Shown: positions 1-11,732, numbered from the stretch's first letter. The stretch is DNA of 64,000 bases from Blakeslea trispora (GCA_025331445.1 JAIWNE010000087.1:1-64000), one strand, 5' to 3'. Notes: a model not told the origin generated them from the sequence alone. Made by a program: numbers and translations.

Positions 1-1475
1 CATATCTTTCTTTGCTAACAATGTACAGCGCTTTTTGGTGGGAGTCCGCTTATGGTGTGACAGTCATGTTAAACATGCTTTTGATGACATACCCAGGTTT
101 ATTAGAAGTAACTTTGGAAAGCACACCCCATATATTAGCAAGCATCTGTCGCTACTTATTAGGCTTGCTTCACCTAGGACTCTGGTTATTGTTGACTGCT
201 GAATTCTATCAGATCAGACTGCCGGTATTGATCAATAGGCGGTATGGGTCTGTAAGCACTGAACCTCTATTGGCACTTAAGGCTACCATAACAGAACTGC
301 GTCTTTTGTATCATCTTGGAATGATGGTGTTCTCTGTAATAGGATTGTTCTACCCAGGATTCTACTCTATTCATCTTTTAGATTTACTTTTCCGTGACAG
401 CGTACTACAAGGAGTTATTTCAAGTATCACTTTGAATATCCATTCCATTTCTCGTACTGTAAGTATCATTCAGTGATTGTTTCCTCATTCACTCACCAAT
501 ACTTGTAGGCTATTTTGGGCATCATTGTAGTTTACATTCATAGTATCATTGCCTACATGTATTTCCGAACAGAGTTTGATGCATCAAAAGGCTTGTTTTG
601 TGGATCTTTGTCAGAATGCTTTGTTACCGTTTTGTCGCACGGGTAAATATGACGAACAGACAGAAGCATAACTGTTTGCTAAAAGTAAGAATGATTAGTG
701 TGCGATCTGGTGGAGGTATTGGTGATATCCTAGAACCTGATGAACTTTTGAAACCAAGTGGATGGCGAACTGTTTTTGAAATGTCATTCTATCTGGTGGT
801 GGTTGTTTTCTTGCTGAATGCTATTTTCGGTATCATCTTTGATACGTTTGGGCATCTCCGTGATGGTAACTACTTGTTTAGAAATATCAGACTCAGCAGA
901 TGACTTATCCTTTTTCATTTTCTATAGAGCGATCATCTATTCAGCAAGACATGAAAGATTGTAAGTTCTTTTTTTTTTTGAAAAGCTTTATTGTGGAGGA
1001 CTTGTGTACTTACTGTTGATGCATAGCTTGTTTCATCTGTAGCATTCCAGCAGTAGAATTTCAGCGTCATACCAAAAAAGGATTCGAAGACCATGTGAAG
1101 AATGATCATAATATATGGTATTGTTATATATAGGATCGATGTTGAGGTACACTACAGACTAACCCCTTTCACGCATAAAGGCAATATCTATTTTTCTTGG
1201 TTCATCTCCGAAACAAAGATCCAACAGAATATACTGGGCCAGAATCTTACGTTGCAACCTGTCTTAAAAATGGAGACTACAGCTTCTTTCCTATCAACAA
1301 AGCGCTAGGATTGAAAAAGGAAGAGCAGGATGATAATGAGAGATTAGACAAACTTGAAGAGACTCATGATATCATGTTAAAGAGACTTGAAAAGTTGCAA
1401 GAACAACTAGAAAAACTCAACGAGATTCAATCTCGCTCAAGGCAAAATAGTGCAATAATGCCAAGTTTTGCTTAA
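1..1475 (+). CDS. IP3-receptor-like Ca2+ release channel, C-terminal part (5' end outside window)
   Basis: This is the pore and tail of an inositol 1,4,5-trisphosphate receptor (ITPR/RyR superfamily), a tetrameric Ca2+ release channel of endomembranes. Exons that keep frame: 1-458, 509-642, 699-865, 928-960, 1027-1117, 1181-1475. Exon 1 encodes several membrane segments. Exons 2-3 join to CFVTVLSHGVRSGGGIGD, matching the IP3R pore helix and the GGGxGD selectivity filter, followed by a last hydrophobic helix ending NAIFGIIFDTFGHLRD. Exon 5 holds the C-terminal zinc-finger module: CFIC, then H-x4-H in FEDHVKNDHNIW. Exon 6 carries the diagnostic NKDPTEYTGPESYV and ends in a Glu/Lys/Leu coiled coil, as in animal IP3Rs where it aids tetramerisation. 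The ligand-binding N-terminus is off the left edge, so IP3 binding cannot be judged. RyR is less likely because of the TEYTGPESYV tail. Confidence 0.93.
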
Positions 1476-3154
1476 ACGTGATAAATAAAGGAACCAATCG
1501 AATTTAGTTGAAGATGTTGCTTATTTTGAGTTTGCAATCTGAGTGATAAGTTGGTTTTGTAATATATCACCTAGTCATTTTGTTTATAGTACAATCTAAT
1601 AAAATATTGAAGTGTGGATACACTAGTAGTACCCCCCCTTTTTTTTTTAGCTCAAGAACAGAGCACAGCTGACTCAATAAGATGCTTTTTCGTTTTCTTT
1701 TCTTAGTTTGATCTTCTCAAGAAATCTGTTGTATCGTGTGTATGAATTTCACTAAGCAGATTGACAGTGATACAGCTCTCTATATCGACCAAATCAACAT
1801 AAACTAATCCTTGAAAACGAGAAACGGAAACGATTATTAGCTATGAAGGTGACTGCAATATGCTTTCAATGATGAGATTACTAGACTTTTTATGGATAGT
1901 CTCAGATTCTCGGAATGATGATCTGATGTTCCTATTGACTTTTATGCTCCGCCTGACTTGTACTACTACTCTTTTAAGCTGGATTCTGGAAAAATAGCAG
2001 ACAAATTAAGATTTGTAAAAAAAAAACAGCCTGTTACTCAGAATATTTAGAATAGGGTTTTTGAGGAGTATCCAATCTAAATGATGGGTACAATGTTGAT
2101 AACGACAATGCGCCACCTTCAATGTGGTATTCTGCAAAGGGTTTAAGAACTATACCACTTTATATATTGTTCTATCACTCTCTCATAGTAATAAATCATT
2201 TTTTTACTGTTATCTGTTTTGGTACTGGCTCAGTCTATTCTCTCATATTGCTGGCCTGACATTGTGACATACCTCGTCGATAAAACTTTTTACTTTCTCT
2301 ATGTTAATGCTTCGTCTGTTTGTCCTGCTTTCGCATCTCTCACTATTTCTAGCTCCTTGAGCTGAAATTTTTATGATTATTAGATAACATACTCATTGAA
2401 GATTGGCTGTCTGTTTCTCTTCATCCCTTTTCTCAAGCTAAATTGCTAAGTACCGCTTTCTATTTAGATACTTACAGTAAATAAAGCTCCTTCAGAACAT
2501 AAAGAGTTTGAACGTATTAGAGGACAAAATACATAATAAAAAGGAGTTGCAATCATATGATTTTCTTAACAATATATTTCTTGTTATTGTAATAAAGTAA
2601 AATAGATTGCAAATCGAGAAAAAAAATGCCACAGCGAAGCAGCACAAAGACAGACCCTACAAAAGTATGGCCTAGTCTTTTTGCAACGTAAGCAGAGTCT
2701 AGGCATTTGTTGCATAAATTACTGTGTGAATGACAAGAGCACAAAAAGGCAGTTAGAGTGAGTTGAGATAATGACACGTCCCTGGTACCTAGTCTCTATA
2801 CCTATTTTAGAAAAGGTCTCTTTTATACTTGTCATACAGTCCTAAGAAAGAAAGGAGAAAGGAAGGAGGACAGGCCGATATATCAAATCTGGTTCCTCTC
2901 CCTATGCTCCCCCCTAAGCCCTCCTCTCTTCTTTTACTTCCCTCTACAAGTCACAGAGGAGCTGTTTGAATTTTATGAAAATTGAAAGATAGAGTTATCT
3001 CTTCACTTTCTAGCGATTTCCTTGATCAATAACATTCACCTTGACCATGATCCTGTCATTTGTATTACCTTTGTATCACGCTTTATTTTTTATAGAAAAA
3101 AGAAACAACCTTTCTTCTTGTGAGGACAGTGGTTTTTTATTATGTTTGTGCCTT
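1476..3154. other. Intergenic, no gene recognised
   Basis: AT-rich DNA of about 1.7 kb between the channel gene and the Gcr1-like gene. It begins with the 3' UTR of the channel gene and a C7-T10 tract at 1632-1648. Both strands are broken by stops. The one longer minus-strand frame, near 2553-2777, has no recognisable domain and I do not call it. Confidence 0.6.
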
Positions 3155-4119
3155 TTAAGCAAAAATCCTTTTGGTATTTTTTGATAAAAAGTCAAGTGTC
3201 TTTTTGTTTCTTAAACGATTTGCTTCAGCTATCTGAACTGCATCAAGCAGTGATATATCATGTTCACTTGCATAAGTCATAATAGTCCGCATTAATGTTC
3301 TTCTTCGTCTGTAGAACGTTCTGTCTCTCAAATTCCAGCCCTTGTGATGCGCATTTAAATATTCAATAGAAGGACTTCCATTAATGCCTATCGTCCATTC
3401 CTTGTGCAGATCAGGGATTGTGCGTACATTACGGTTCAGTCTGTAAGTTACACCAGGCGTATCGTCAGTGGCGTGATTTGTAGTCGGGGGTGCGGGTATA
3501 GATGGCTCAGCTAAGGAGGAATGGAGGGCATCTTGAGACGACTGAGAAGCAGAGGCTATATAGGCATTGGGCGTAGGTGTAACAACAGGAGGAACCATAC
3601 CAGCATAGGTAGAGGGAACTGTTGTAATAAAATTTAAAGCAGGTCTTTTTTGAGACGGATTAGGATTTAAGTGGTAGTGTGAATTTGATGCTGTAGCAGT
3701 TGCAGCTGAGGAAGATGTAGGAATAGGGCTGTTGAGATCTTCAGATCCGCGAATGTTGAGTTGAATAGATTCACCGCTAGATGGGTTTAGATTGACTTGT
3801 ATAGTACTTTTGTTGTTGAGTGCGTTAACTGTAGCCCTTAGCTCATCAATTTGTGTTGACAGTCTTTGAAAGGCTTCTTCCTGAAGAACATGAATAGCTG
3901 CTAAGCGCCTCTCAATATTGGGCACAACACGACGCAACAAATCCATATCTTGTTCATATTGATTCATATCGATGGTGATTGATCTAAATGATAGAGAGAT
4001 CGAGGTGGTTCAGTGTTAAAGCATAGAATAATCCATTTGATGACTAATTGCCTTTACCTTGCGTCTTGAAAAGAGGATTGACTTTCAAGCTCGTCTCTAC
4101 TACTTTCTCGATGTGACAT
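3155..4119 (-). CDS. Gcr1-like (GCR1_C) DNA-binding domain protein
   Basis: Predicted 296-aa protein in two exons, 4058-4119 and 3155-3983; a GTAAAG donor and a TTTAG acceptor keep frame across a 74-bp intron. The N-terminal third is helical/coiled-coil (heptad-like Leu/Ile after DMDLLRRVVPNIERRL). The middle is a Ser/Thr/Pro/Asn-rich linker. The last ~95 residues match the GCR1_C family: TYRLNRNVRTIPDLHKEW, then GxxGxPSIExL and a basic RRRR helix. This domain occurs in yeast Gcr1, Msn1 and Hot1, and also as the DNA-binding module of fungal Crypton tyrosine recombinases. No recombinase domain is visible here, so a stand-alone transcription factor or a domesticated transposon fragment are both possible. 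It is divergent from the MFS gene at 4431 and shares a ~310-bp GA-rich promoter region with it. Confidence 0.8.
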
Positions 4120-4430
4120 TATCTTTAGATTTGGATAAGAGTAAAAGGGGGTTTAACGAAATAACAATAAAGACAAAGGAGGAACAAAAAAAAAGAGAGA
4201 GAGAGAGAGAAAAGAAGCAAAACAAATAAGGGTAAGAAAGAGGAAGAGAGTCAGAAAAGAAAGAGAAGGAGACACAGACAGGGCAGGCAAGGTGCCTCTG
4301 AGATTTAATTGAATTAGGAGATAATTAACCGAGGAGGAGGAGAGTGTGTGTGAGGGGAGGCGGAGGACAATTGTTTCTAATTCTTTTCCCTTTCTTCTCT
4401 CTTTTTCTTGGATAGTCTCCTTTAATAAAT
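4120..4430. promoter_or_regulatory. Shared divergent promoter region, GA-rich
   Basis: About 310 bp between the start codons of the Gcr1-like gene (minus) and the transporter (plus). It contains a GA microsatellite at about 4195-4211 and strongly purine-biased plus-strand DNA up to 4370, then a pyrimidine-rich stretch just before the transporter ATG. No specific factor site is identified. Confidence 0.45.
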
Positions 4431-6077
4431 ATGTTGATTCATATTGATGAGCAGCAGGGCGCGCACCCCCGTGCAGAAACCAATCATCGATTTATTGGCC
4501 TAAAGCTCCTGAGTGTTTTTAGTATTGGCTGTATAGGTTCAGCCCAAATGTTTTTACCTGTATTTTATAAAAAAGTGCTAGAGTTGGGTAATGATAAAAT
4601 AGGTTTTATGTTTTCCATTAGTAAGTATGAAACTCTTTTTTTGGATACACATATACCTATTTTCTCTTTTTGAAAAGAAAATTGATCAAAACAAAAAAAA
4701 AAAGCACCTCTGGTATCACTTGTTGCAATGCCCTATTGGACTTCACTTGTTGATCGAACAGGTGAATATAGAAGAATAATGATAAGGAACATGTTGGTTG
4801 CTTTAGGCGTATGTTTGTCTGCTTTTCTTTGCAAGCAGTGTAGTATGATCAGAATGTTAACCCTTTTTGAAATGAATCACAGTGTATTTGGTCTATTGCG
4901 TTTGTTCCACTTCTTTCTGAACAAGACTGGGTACGCATCTTGTTGACCTCCATTGGCTGTTTTGGTTATGCTTTCTTTGGATATCCAGTCATAGCCGCAT
5001 TAGTAGATGCAATCACTCTAAGAGTATTAGCAGACCGAAAAGATCTCTATGGCCGACAAAAAATTGGTGTGCCTATTGGATTTGCCTCTTCTGTCTTTCT
5101 GACTGGCTTTCTGATAGAGAAATTTCATTCGCCTTATGCCCTTTTCGTTGTATTTGGGGCTTTTGCTATTCTGTTTATATTGACCATTGTCTTGATAGAC
5201 TTGCATCCAACTGAATATGAACCTGTATCAGCAACCGAAGGTATAGATTATGGAGCTACCACCCCTCCATTAACTGTCCAAATCAAGGATGATGATGATG
5301 GTGACAGTGCCATCCTAACTGATGAAAATCAACCCGTCTCTCTCTGGTACTTGTTACAAACACCCGAATCCATTCAGTTCTTCACCTTTGTCATCCTTCT
5401 CGGCTCGACGTTTGCTGTCATTCAGGCCTTTTTGTATTTGTTTTTTGAGCATGACATAGAAGGAGGAACAACTTCTATGCTGGGTTTGTTTGGACCACTA
5501 GGAAGTAGTACCGAGATTGTTTGCTTTTTCTTTTCAAAACAGGCAAGTTGATTATTTCGATTCAAGAAACCTGAGGGGAGAGGGGAAAGTCCAGCCTCTT
5601 TTTTTTATGATTTACTAACTTTAAGGGCCCTCTAACCCTCTCTCTTTAAAGATTTTTCATTGGATGGGGCCTAATGCCATGTTGATCTTATCTCAATGCC
5701 TTATCATCTATCGTTGTTTAGTCTATATGATTGCAGCAGAATTGAAGTTTGGTGCATGGTTAGTGACTGTAACGCAATTGCTTCATGGTATGGGATTCTC
5801 TTTGGCTTGGAGTGCAGGCGCTTTGCAAGCAGATCGTATTGCACCCCCACACCTCAAAAGCAGCGCCCAAGGCTTACTTAATATGGCATACAATGGCGTC
5901 AGTGGGATTAATGTACTTCTTACTGGCTACATATATGAAGCCTATGGAAGCAAAGCTATGTGGGGCTTTACATTCGTTTTAGGTATTCTCAGTATTTTCA
6001 TTTACCAATCGGTTTACTTGCGTAAAACTGTCTTTACTTGGGCCGCACGTCTGGTTCGACAAAAAATGGTTGCCTGA
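4431..6077 (+). CDS. Major facilitator superfamily transporter (MFS_1-like)
   Basis: Predicted 459-aa polytopic membrane protein with four exons: 4431-4620, 4705-4808, 4883-5542, 5652-6077. Exon phases all agree. The sequence fits the MFS_1_like group (MFSD6/LacY-like symporters): PxxSLVAMPYWTSLVDRTGEYR between the first helices (the loop 2-3 signature D-R-x-G), a second half with LLHGMGFSLAWSAGALQADR and SSAQGLLNMAYNGVSG, and about 12 hydrophobic segments. A long acidic loop (about residues 245-285) separates the halves, as usual for the MFS. The substrate cannot be predicted. The third intron (5543-5651) uses a GC donor, CAG/GCAAGT, supported by frame continuity into FHWMGPNAM. A GA repeat starts directly at the stop codon. 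Confidence 0.82.
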
Positions 6078-6505
6078 GAGAGAGAGAGAGAGAGAGAGAT
6101 GACACATTTTTTGATAATAAAAAAAAAGTGATTCAATTCTTATCTGTAATCCTGACTAAAAATGTTGACCATATCGTTATCGACCTATAGGATTAGTTAT
6201 TTTATTTTTTGTGAGAGTTATGGCACAAGTTGTTGCCATGAGTACAACTTGCAGATGAACTTGAACAACGGTTTGAGTCAAGAGATTATGAAGCTGATTC
6301 ATATGCTATAGGTTAATGTTTTACTGTATTGTGGCAATGCTCAGCTTTTTTTTTTTTTTTTTTTTTCAAAACAAATACTTTTAATGTTCATTGTATTCAA
6401 AGACTATAACGGCACACAAAATGTAATAAACGAGTAATAAGACAAGCAAGAGTCGATTAGACCGGTGACGGTCAAAAAAAGATAGATAAAATCTGAACTG
6501 CTCTA
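6078..6505. other. Intergenic between transporter and transposase relic
   Basis: Contains a (GA)n run at 6077-6099, a T18 tract near 6342-6366 and otherwise low-complexity AT-rich DNA. No coding signal is recognised. Confidence 0.5.
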
Positions 6506-7375
6506 TTAATGAAAATGTACATTGGTATCATTACCCAAAGGTTCAACTAAGCCTTCAAAAGCAGGAAAGTCTTCAAGTTGAGTTGCTTGCTGGATCTGCA
6601 AAGCAGGATTGTATCTTCTTGCAAGATATATATGCTTACACGCAGTTTGTCTTTGTGCGAAGTACGGACAGCTGCAAGACACTATTTTGCCCTCATCAAC
6701 ACATACATTGACATGAGTTCCTTCATTGGTAAACAAAGTTATCCTCAGGTTCTCATGTGTACTGTCTCCGGCTGATACTTTGCTGACATACTCTGCCAAA
6801 ACACTTGCTGGAATTTGCTCTGCACATAACTCTCGTTTTCTTGCTTCTCTTTCTTGTGGACCCATTCGACCTATGCGTAGGTTCAGACGGTTTATATTTT
6901 GAATGTAATCCGGCTCAACGTCGTTCACCAAGATATACACCAGTCTATCAACACGCCTGTTGGCCTTTCGCTTTAAATAAGTTGTTTTGAGTTGGTTGTG
7001 CCAACTCTCAACATAGTTGTTCGTTTCCATGTTGGTATAGCGAGAGGGTTGGTGAGCCACTGACCAGTTTCTGTACGCATTGTTCTTAACATAGTAAGTA
7101 TCAAAATACGACAGAAAATCAGGAAAACGACTCCATTTCAGTACAAAGTCTGCCATCATAAGCTGGAACTTATTTGCATCTGCTTCGTGTGCTAACTGCT
7201 TCATATCAGCAATCATCCTTGCATGCAAGATTTTTGACTCCTTAAATAAATCGCCGTTGACACGCTCAGACCAAGCACCGAAAACATGAAAAAGACACCA
7301 TTTCACTGACACATAGAGGAAGGCAATACGAACGGTCACCAACTCAAAACGACCATGGATGTTTGATGGATGATG
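6506..7375 (-). pseudogene. Mutator-like (MULE) transposase C-terminal fragment with SWIM finger
   Basis: An open frame of about 289 codons, with no convincing start, runs from just after an in-frame stop at 7378-7376 to a stop at 6506. It matches the C-terminal third of MULE transposases: a CLFHVFGAW motif (the conserved C-x2-H after the second catalytic Asp), then TNMETNNYVESWHNQLK, a DRLVYIL helix, and a SWIM zinc finger CSCPYFAQRQTACKH (C-x-C-x11-C-x-H as read). The catalytic Asp residues upstream are missing, so it cannot be an active DDE transposase. The fragment itself shows no internal stop, so it is either a recent fragment or a domesticated SWIM protein. No terminal inverted repeats were recognised around it. 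Confidence 0.75.
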
Positions 7376-7730
7376 TTAACATGAACATATATCTACTGAT
7401 AATAGGTGTCATGAAGACTGTAATCCGGAGAATTACGAATAGCCTTCCCTAGAGTTTCGATCGGCCATGATGCAGGAGGTACTGCGAGTTGTTATTGTGA
7501 TTTTTTTCAGCCATATTTCTTCAATTAAGTTGTGGCAGCCTCATCATGCAATGTTCAAACGCGACAGATAAAGTAGGAGAAAGATGCTCTTTCTTCATAT
7601 TCATAGTCAGAAAGATTTTATATCAAGTAAATCTGAAAAAGACAGTCCTATTTTTACACTTCGTTTTTTTTTTGCAATAGTAAAAAAAGCTCTTCTTTTT
7701 TTTTTTAGAAAAGGTTTGAAATAAACAATC
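7376..7730. other. Upstream region of DBP4
   Basis: About 355 bp with T-rich and A-rich tracts (7669-7707) just before the DBP4 ATG. It presumably holds the DBP4 promoter and 5' UTR. Nothing further is recognised. Confidence 0.4.
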
Positions 7731-10207
7731 ATGGCCAAAAATAAGAAGCAAGAAGTTCAAAAGGTCAACGCAAAGTTGGTCAAGCGTAGCAAGGATAAAG
7801 AAACCCTCCAAGATCTCGAGGAAAAAGCTAGTCATCCTGTAAGTTGTTCATATCGATCTCTGTTTCTTTTGCTCATCGATCTTATTATATTAGGAAAACT
7901 ATACCAATACTAAACTATTTTCAGAACTCCCTTTGACAGAAAAGACAAAAAAGGGTTTGGATCGGGCCAACTTTAAACAAATGACCGAGATTCAGCGCAA
8001 GGGCATTCCTTTGGCCTTAGCTAAGCGTGATGTTCTTGGTGCTGCCAAAACAGGCAGTGGTAAAACATTGAGTTTCCTTATTCCTGTAAGTACATGCACT
8101 TTTTCAAACACAAGTTGACGCAATTCGAACTCACATTGTACGCTATAGGTCTTGGAAATCCTATTCAGACAACAATGGAATGTAGCTGATGGATTAGGTG
8201 CCTTGATTATTTCACCTACTCGAGAATTAGCTGTTCAGATTTTTGAAGTGTTGAAAAAGATCGGTAAATCACACACCTTCTCAGCCGGTTTGATTATTGG
8301 TGGTAAAGAGTTCAAGGTTGAACAAGAACGTATCTCTCGTATGAACATCTTGGTCTGTACACCAGGCCGTCTTTTGCAACACATGGATCAGTCTGTTGGC
8401 TTTTCATATGATAATCTTCAATTACTTGTGTTGGATGAAGCTGATCGTATTATGGATATGGGCTTCCAAAACACCATGAATGCCATTTTGGACAACTTGC
8501 CTCCTTCGAGACAGACATTGATGTTTTCAGCTACTCAGACTCGTTCTGTAAAGGATCTTGCCCGACTCTCACTTAAAGATCCCGAATATGTTGCTGTGCA
8601 TGAAAAGGCCGAGCACAGTACACCCAAGACACTCTCTCAACATTATGTTGTAGCTGAGCTCCACAAGAAGTTGGATGTCTTGTACTCGTTCATTAAGACG
8701 CATCTTAAAAACAAGACGATTGTATTCCTCAGTAGTTGTAAGCAAGCTCGATTTGTATATGAATCATTCTGTAAGCTGCAGCCTGGTGTACCCGTGATGC
8801 ATCTGCACGGTAAACAAAAGCAAACAAAGCGTGTAGAGATTTTCAGAAAGTTTACCTCTAGTCAGCATGCCGTATTGTTATGTACTGATATTGCTGCTCG
8901 TGGTCTCGATTTTCCTGCTGTCGACTGGGTCTTGCAACTCGATTGTCCCGAAGACGCTGATACCTATATTCACCGTGTGGGTCGTACTGCTCGTTTTGAT
9001 GCAGATGGTCATGCTCTACTCATCATGGTACCTTCAGAGGTAGAAGGTATGTTGGAAGAACTCAAGAAAAAGCGGGTACCTATCGAAGAGATCAAGATCA
9101 GAACAAACAAGCAACAGTCGATTCAAAAGCAACTTCAAAGCTTCTGCTTCCAAAACCCCGAAATCAAGTATTTAGCTCAACGTGCTTTTGTAGCCTATAT
9201 GCGATCTGTTTATCTTCAGCGCAATAAGAAGGTGTTTGATGTGGCAGCTTTGCCTGCTGAAGAATTTGCCCATTCTCTTGGTCTTGCTGGTGCTCCCAAG
9301 ATTAAGTTTGTTAAGAAGACAGAGAAGAAGAGCATGGGTCCTCAGGCATCTAAGGAAAGTGAATCAGAAGAATCAGAATCAGATGAAGAAGAAGAAACAA
9401 AACAACAAAAAACAAAATACGACCGTATGTTTCAAAGAAAGAATCAAGACATTTTGTCGGAGCATTATCACAAGTTGGTGGATTATGAAGGCGACAAGAT
9501 GCCATTGACTGGTGGTGCTGTAGAAGAAGATGATGACGAGGACTTTATGACTATTCAACGTGCTAATCATGACCTGGAAAGTGAGCCAGAATCAGAAGAA
9601 GAAGGCATGGACCAGATTGCAGGCGAAAATATATCCAAGAGAAAGCTTAGAATGACTAAGAAGGAGAGAATTAAGAGTATGCCTCGAGGTGAAAAGATGA
9701 TCTTTGACGAAGAAGGCAATGCTCATGCCATGTACGAATTGATTGATGAAAAGGATTTCCTTAAGGATGGTGATGCCAAGTCTCAGATCAAGTCATTTAT
9801 TCAAGAAAAGGGTGAATTAATGCAGACAGCAGATAAGGAAGACAAAGAATATGCCAAACAAAAGAAATTGGAAAAGAAGATCAAGCGAAAGGAGCGAGAA
9901 AGAGCTGTAAGTGTTTTAGGTGTGTAAAAGCATATGTGTTTCTAATTACCTTTCTTTTTTAAAGGCTATGAATGATGAAGAAGATGGTTCAGAGAATGAA
10001 GATGTTTCTGACGAAGAAGCCATGTCCGAGTCAGAATCAGAAGAAGAAGAAGAAGAAGAAGATCGTAAACGTAAATGGTTCGAGGATAGCGAATCAGAAG
10101 AAGAAGAAGAAGAAGCTTCCAGCAAGAAGAAGAGAGTGATTGATATTGAAGAGCCTCAAACATTAGAAGATCAAGAAGCTTTGGCACTCAAGTTGTTGGG
10201 TGCTTGA
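7731..10207 (+). CDS. DBP4: DEAD-box ATP-dependent RNA helicase Dbp4 (DDX10 family)
   Basis: Predicted 766-aa nucleolar helicase for 18S rRNA maturation, acting in release of U14/U3 snoRNAs in the small-subunit processome. Exons 7731-7838, 7894-8085, 8149-9906, 9965-10207 all keep frame. Visible motifs in order: Q motif region ([16 protein letters not shown]), motif [10 protein letters not shown], Ia PTRELA, Ib [25 protein letters not shown] (ARGLDF) and [10 protein letters not shown]. The family-typical entry [14 protein letters not shown] precedes the Q motif. The C-terminal third is Lys/Glu-rich with several acidic Ser-Glu blocks, as in yeast Dbp4 (about 770 aa). The length matches and the gene looks complete. 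Confidence 0.96.
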
Positions 10208-10420
10208 GTTACTTCTTAATTATTACCTTTTTTTCTTGTATATTATCATTTTAGATCTCTCAATAAAGTAGTTTGCTTTTTTTTTTCTTTGCAATGAATT
10301 GGAATTTAATTGGCTAAGAAATCATGAATTTTTTCACACTCATTGAACTATCTTGTAAAGGCAAATTTTTTGAGTGAGCGAGTTCCGGACTTCACATGAC
10401 AGTTTTTTTTTCCTTTAGAC

Positions 10421-10894
10421 ATGTCAACAGAAGAAGACGTTGAGGCCATTGCGTTAACGCCTTATCGTTTTTCGTTCGAACTCAGGAACGATCCGGTACG
10501 AGGTCGAGGCGTCTTTACAAACGAGCCACTCAAACGAAATACACTGATCGAGATCTCACCCATTTTATTCTTTAATGCAACCGAATATAAAGATCATGGC
10601 AAATTTACCATTCTGGATCACTATACCTATTGCTGGAAAGATGGGTTTGCTTTGGCACTCGGCCTAGGCTCCATGTTCAACCATGACAATTCACCCAATG
10701 TTGGCTTCATTCGAGATATACCCAACAAGTTAATTCGATATGTTACACTAAGACCTATTGAAAAAGGAGAGGAATTATGCATATCTTATGGCCAAAACCT
10801 TTGGTTTGAAGATTCACAGAAGCCTATAGAGATAGAAGATTCTTCAGACGAAGAGCCCTTGCCGTTTTACGACACAAGTGATGACGATGCATAA
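10421..10894 (+). CDS. Small SET-domain protein
   Basis: Intronless 157-aa protein that is almost entirely a SET domain, the lysine-methyltransferase fold. Visible signatures are the N-terminal DPVRGRGVFTNEPLKR (RGxGvfa motif), GLGSMFNHDNSPNVGF (the NHS-like pseudoknot strand, here NHD) and GEELCISYG (the EL-x-x-x-YG motif with the catalytic Tyr). Pre-SET and post-SET cysteines are absent, so it resembles the short SET proteins of fungi whose substrates are often non-histone or unknown. The tail is acidic (EIEDSSDEE). It starts about 215 bp after DBP4 ends, on the same strand. Substrate unknown. Confidence 0.85.
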   Translation: MSTEEDVEAIALTPYRFSFELRNDPVRGRGVFTNEPLKRNTLIEISPILFFNATEYKDHGKFTILDHYTYCWKDGFALALGLGSMFNHDNSPNVGFIRDIPNKLIRYVTLRPIEKGEELCISYGQNLWFEDSQKPIEIEDSSDEEPLPFYDTSDDDA

Positions 10895-11055
10895 CTCAGA
10901 ATAAACTTTCTTCCACACTTCCATAAAATCAAACGTGTACCCAATATAACATAGATGCCATCACATTAAACACATTTAATTAAATCATTTAAAAAAAAAG
11001 AAAGACATTTGGTTGAAATGACAGGTAAAAAAAATAGAAAGCAAAGGCGATGCGC

Positions 11056-11732
11056 TTAGAGACGACGACCACGACGACCACCCTTTCTACGGGTAGAGTC
11101 AGTGGGGATGGGAGTAACATCCTCAATACGACCAATTCTCATACCAGCACGGGCAAGGGCACGGAGAGCGGCTTGACCACCAGGACCAGGGGTCTTGGTA
11201 CCAGTACCACCAGTAGCTCTGAGCTTAACGTGGAGAGCGTTGATACCGAGTTCCTTACACTTGGCAGCAACTTGTTGGGCAGCCAACATGGCAGCATAAG
11301 GAGAAGATTCATCACGATCAGCCTTGACTTGCATACCACCAGTGATACGAGAGATGGTTTCACGGCCAGAGAGATCAGTAACGTGAACGAAGGTATCGTT
11401 GAAAGAAGCAAAGATGTGAGCAACACCGAAGACCAATTCGCCTTCACGAACTTGGGGACCGAGTTGGACCTTTTCAACAACCTTAGGAGCAGCAGCCTTC
11501 TTGGACTATATAAACCAAAAAAAAAGACAATCAGTCATCATGAACCTTTTGATTATGCATGAGATCAACTGCTATGATTCCAATTCCACCCATAATCCAT
11601 ACGATAGCCAAATCTGTTTCGTTTGTCCATCCATCCATCAAACTGTACAGATAAGCGGTACCGTCTGAAGGGTGCTGGGTAATCATTGCATATTGGTTGA
11701 TTCTCTCTTGCTGTTCAAGTGTTAATTACCAT
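11056..11732 (-). CDS. RPS14: Cytosolic small-subunit ribosomal protein uS11 (Rps14)
   Basis: Predicted 150-aa uS11, a platform protein of the 40S subunit. The main exon (11056-11505) encodes the whole conserved body: [36 protein letters not shown], then [16 protein letters not shown] and the basic tail [11 protein letters not shown]. The upstream joining puts only the ATG in exon 1 (11730-11732), followed at once by a GTAATT donor and a 224-bp intron ending TATAG, giving [20 protein letters not shown]. The resulting length matches human RPS14 (151 aa). The body is certain; the single-codon first exon is an inference supported by the same arrangement in RPS15 in this window. The region upstream has a GC box (GGGGCGGGGC at about 11836). 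Confidence 0.94.

Noticed and set aside
2553..2777. Minus-strand 74-codon frame
   Set aside because: No family signature, no conserved context, AT-rich; chance frame.
11050..11562. Plus-strand 170-codon Thr/Ser-rich frame
   Set aside because: Antisense shadow of RPS14.
11506..11729. Box C/D snoRNA in the RPS14 intron
   Set aside because: ATGATGA and CTGA motifs occur but are directly adjacent (minus strand near 11531-11545), not at the two ends of a 60-90-nt RNA.
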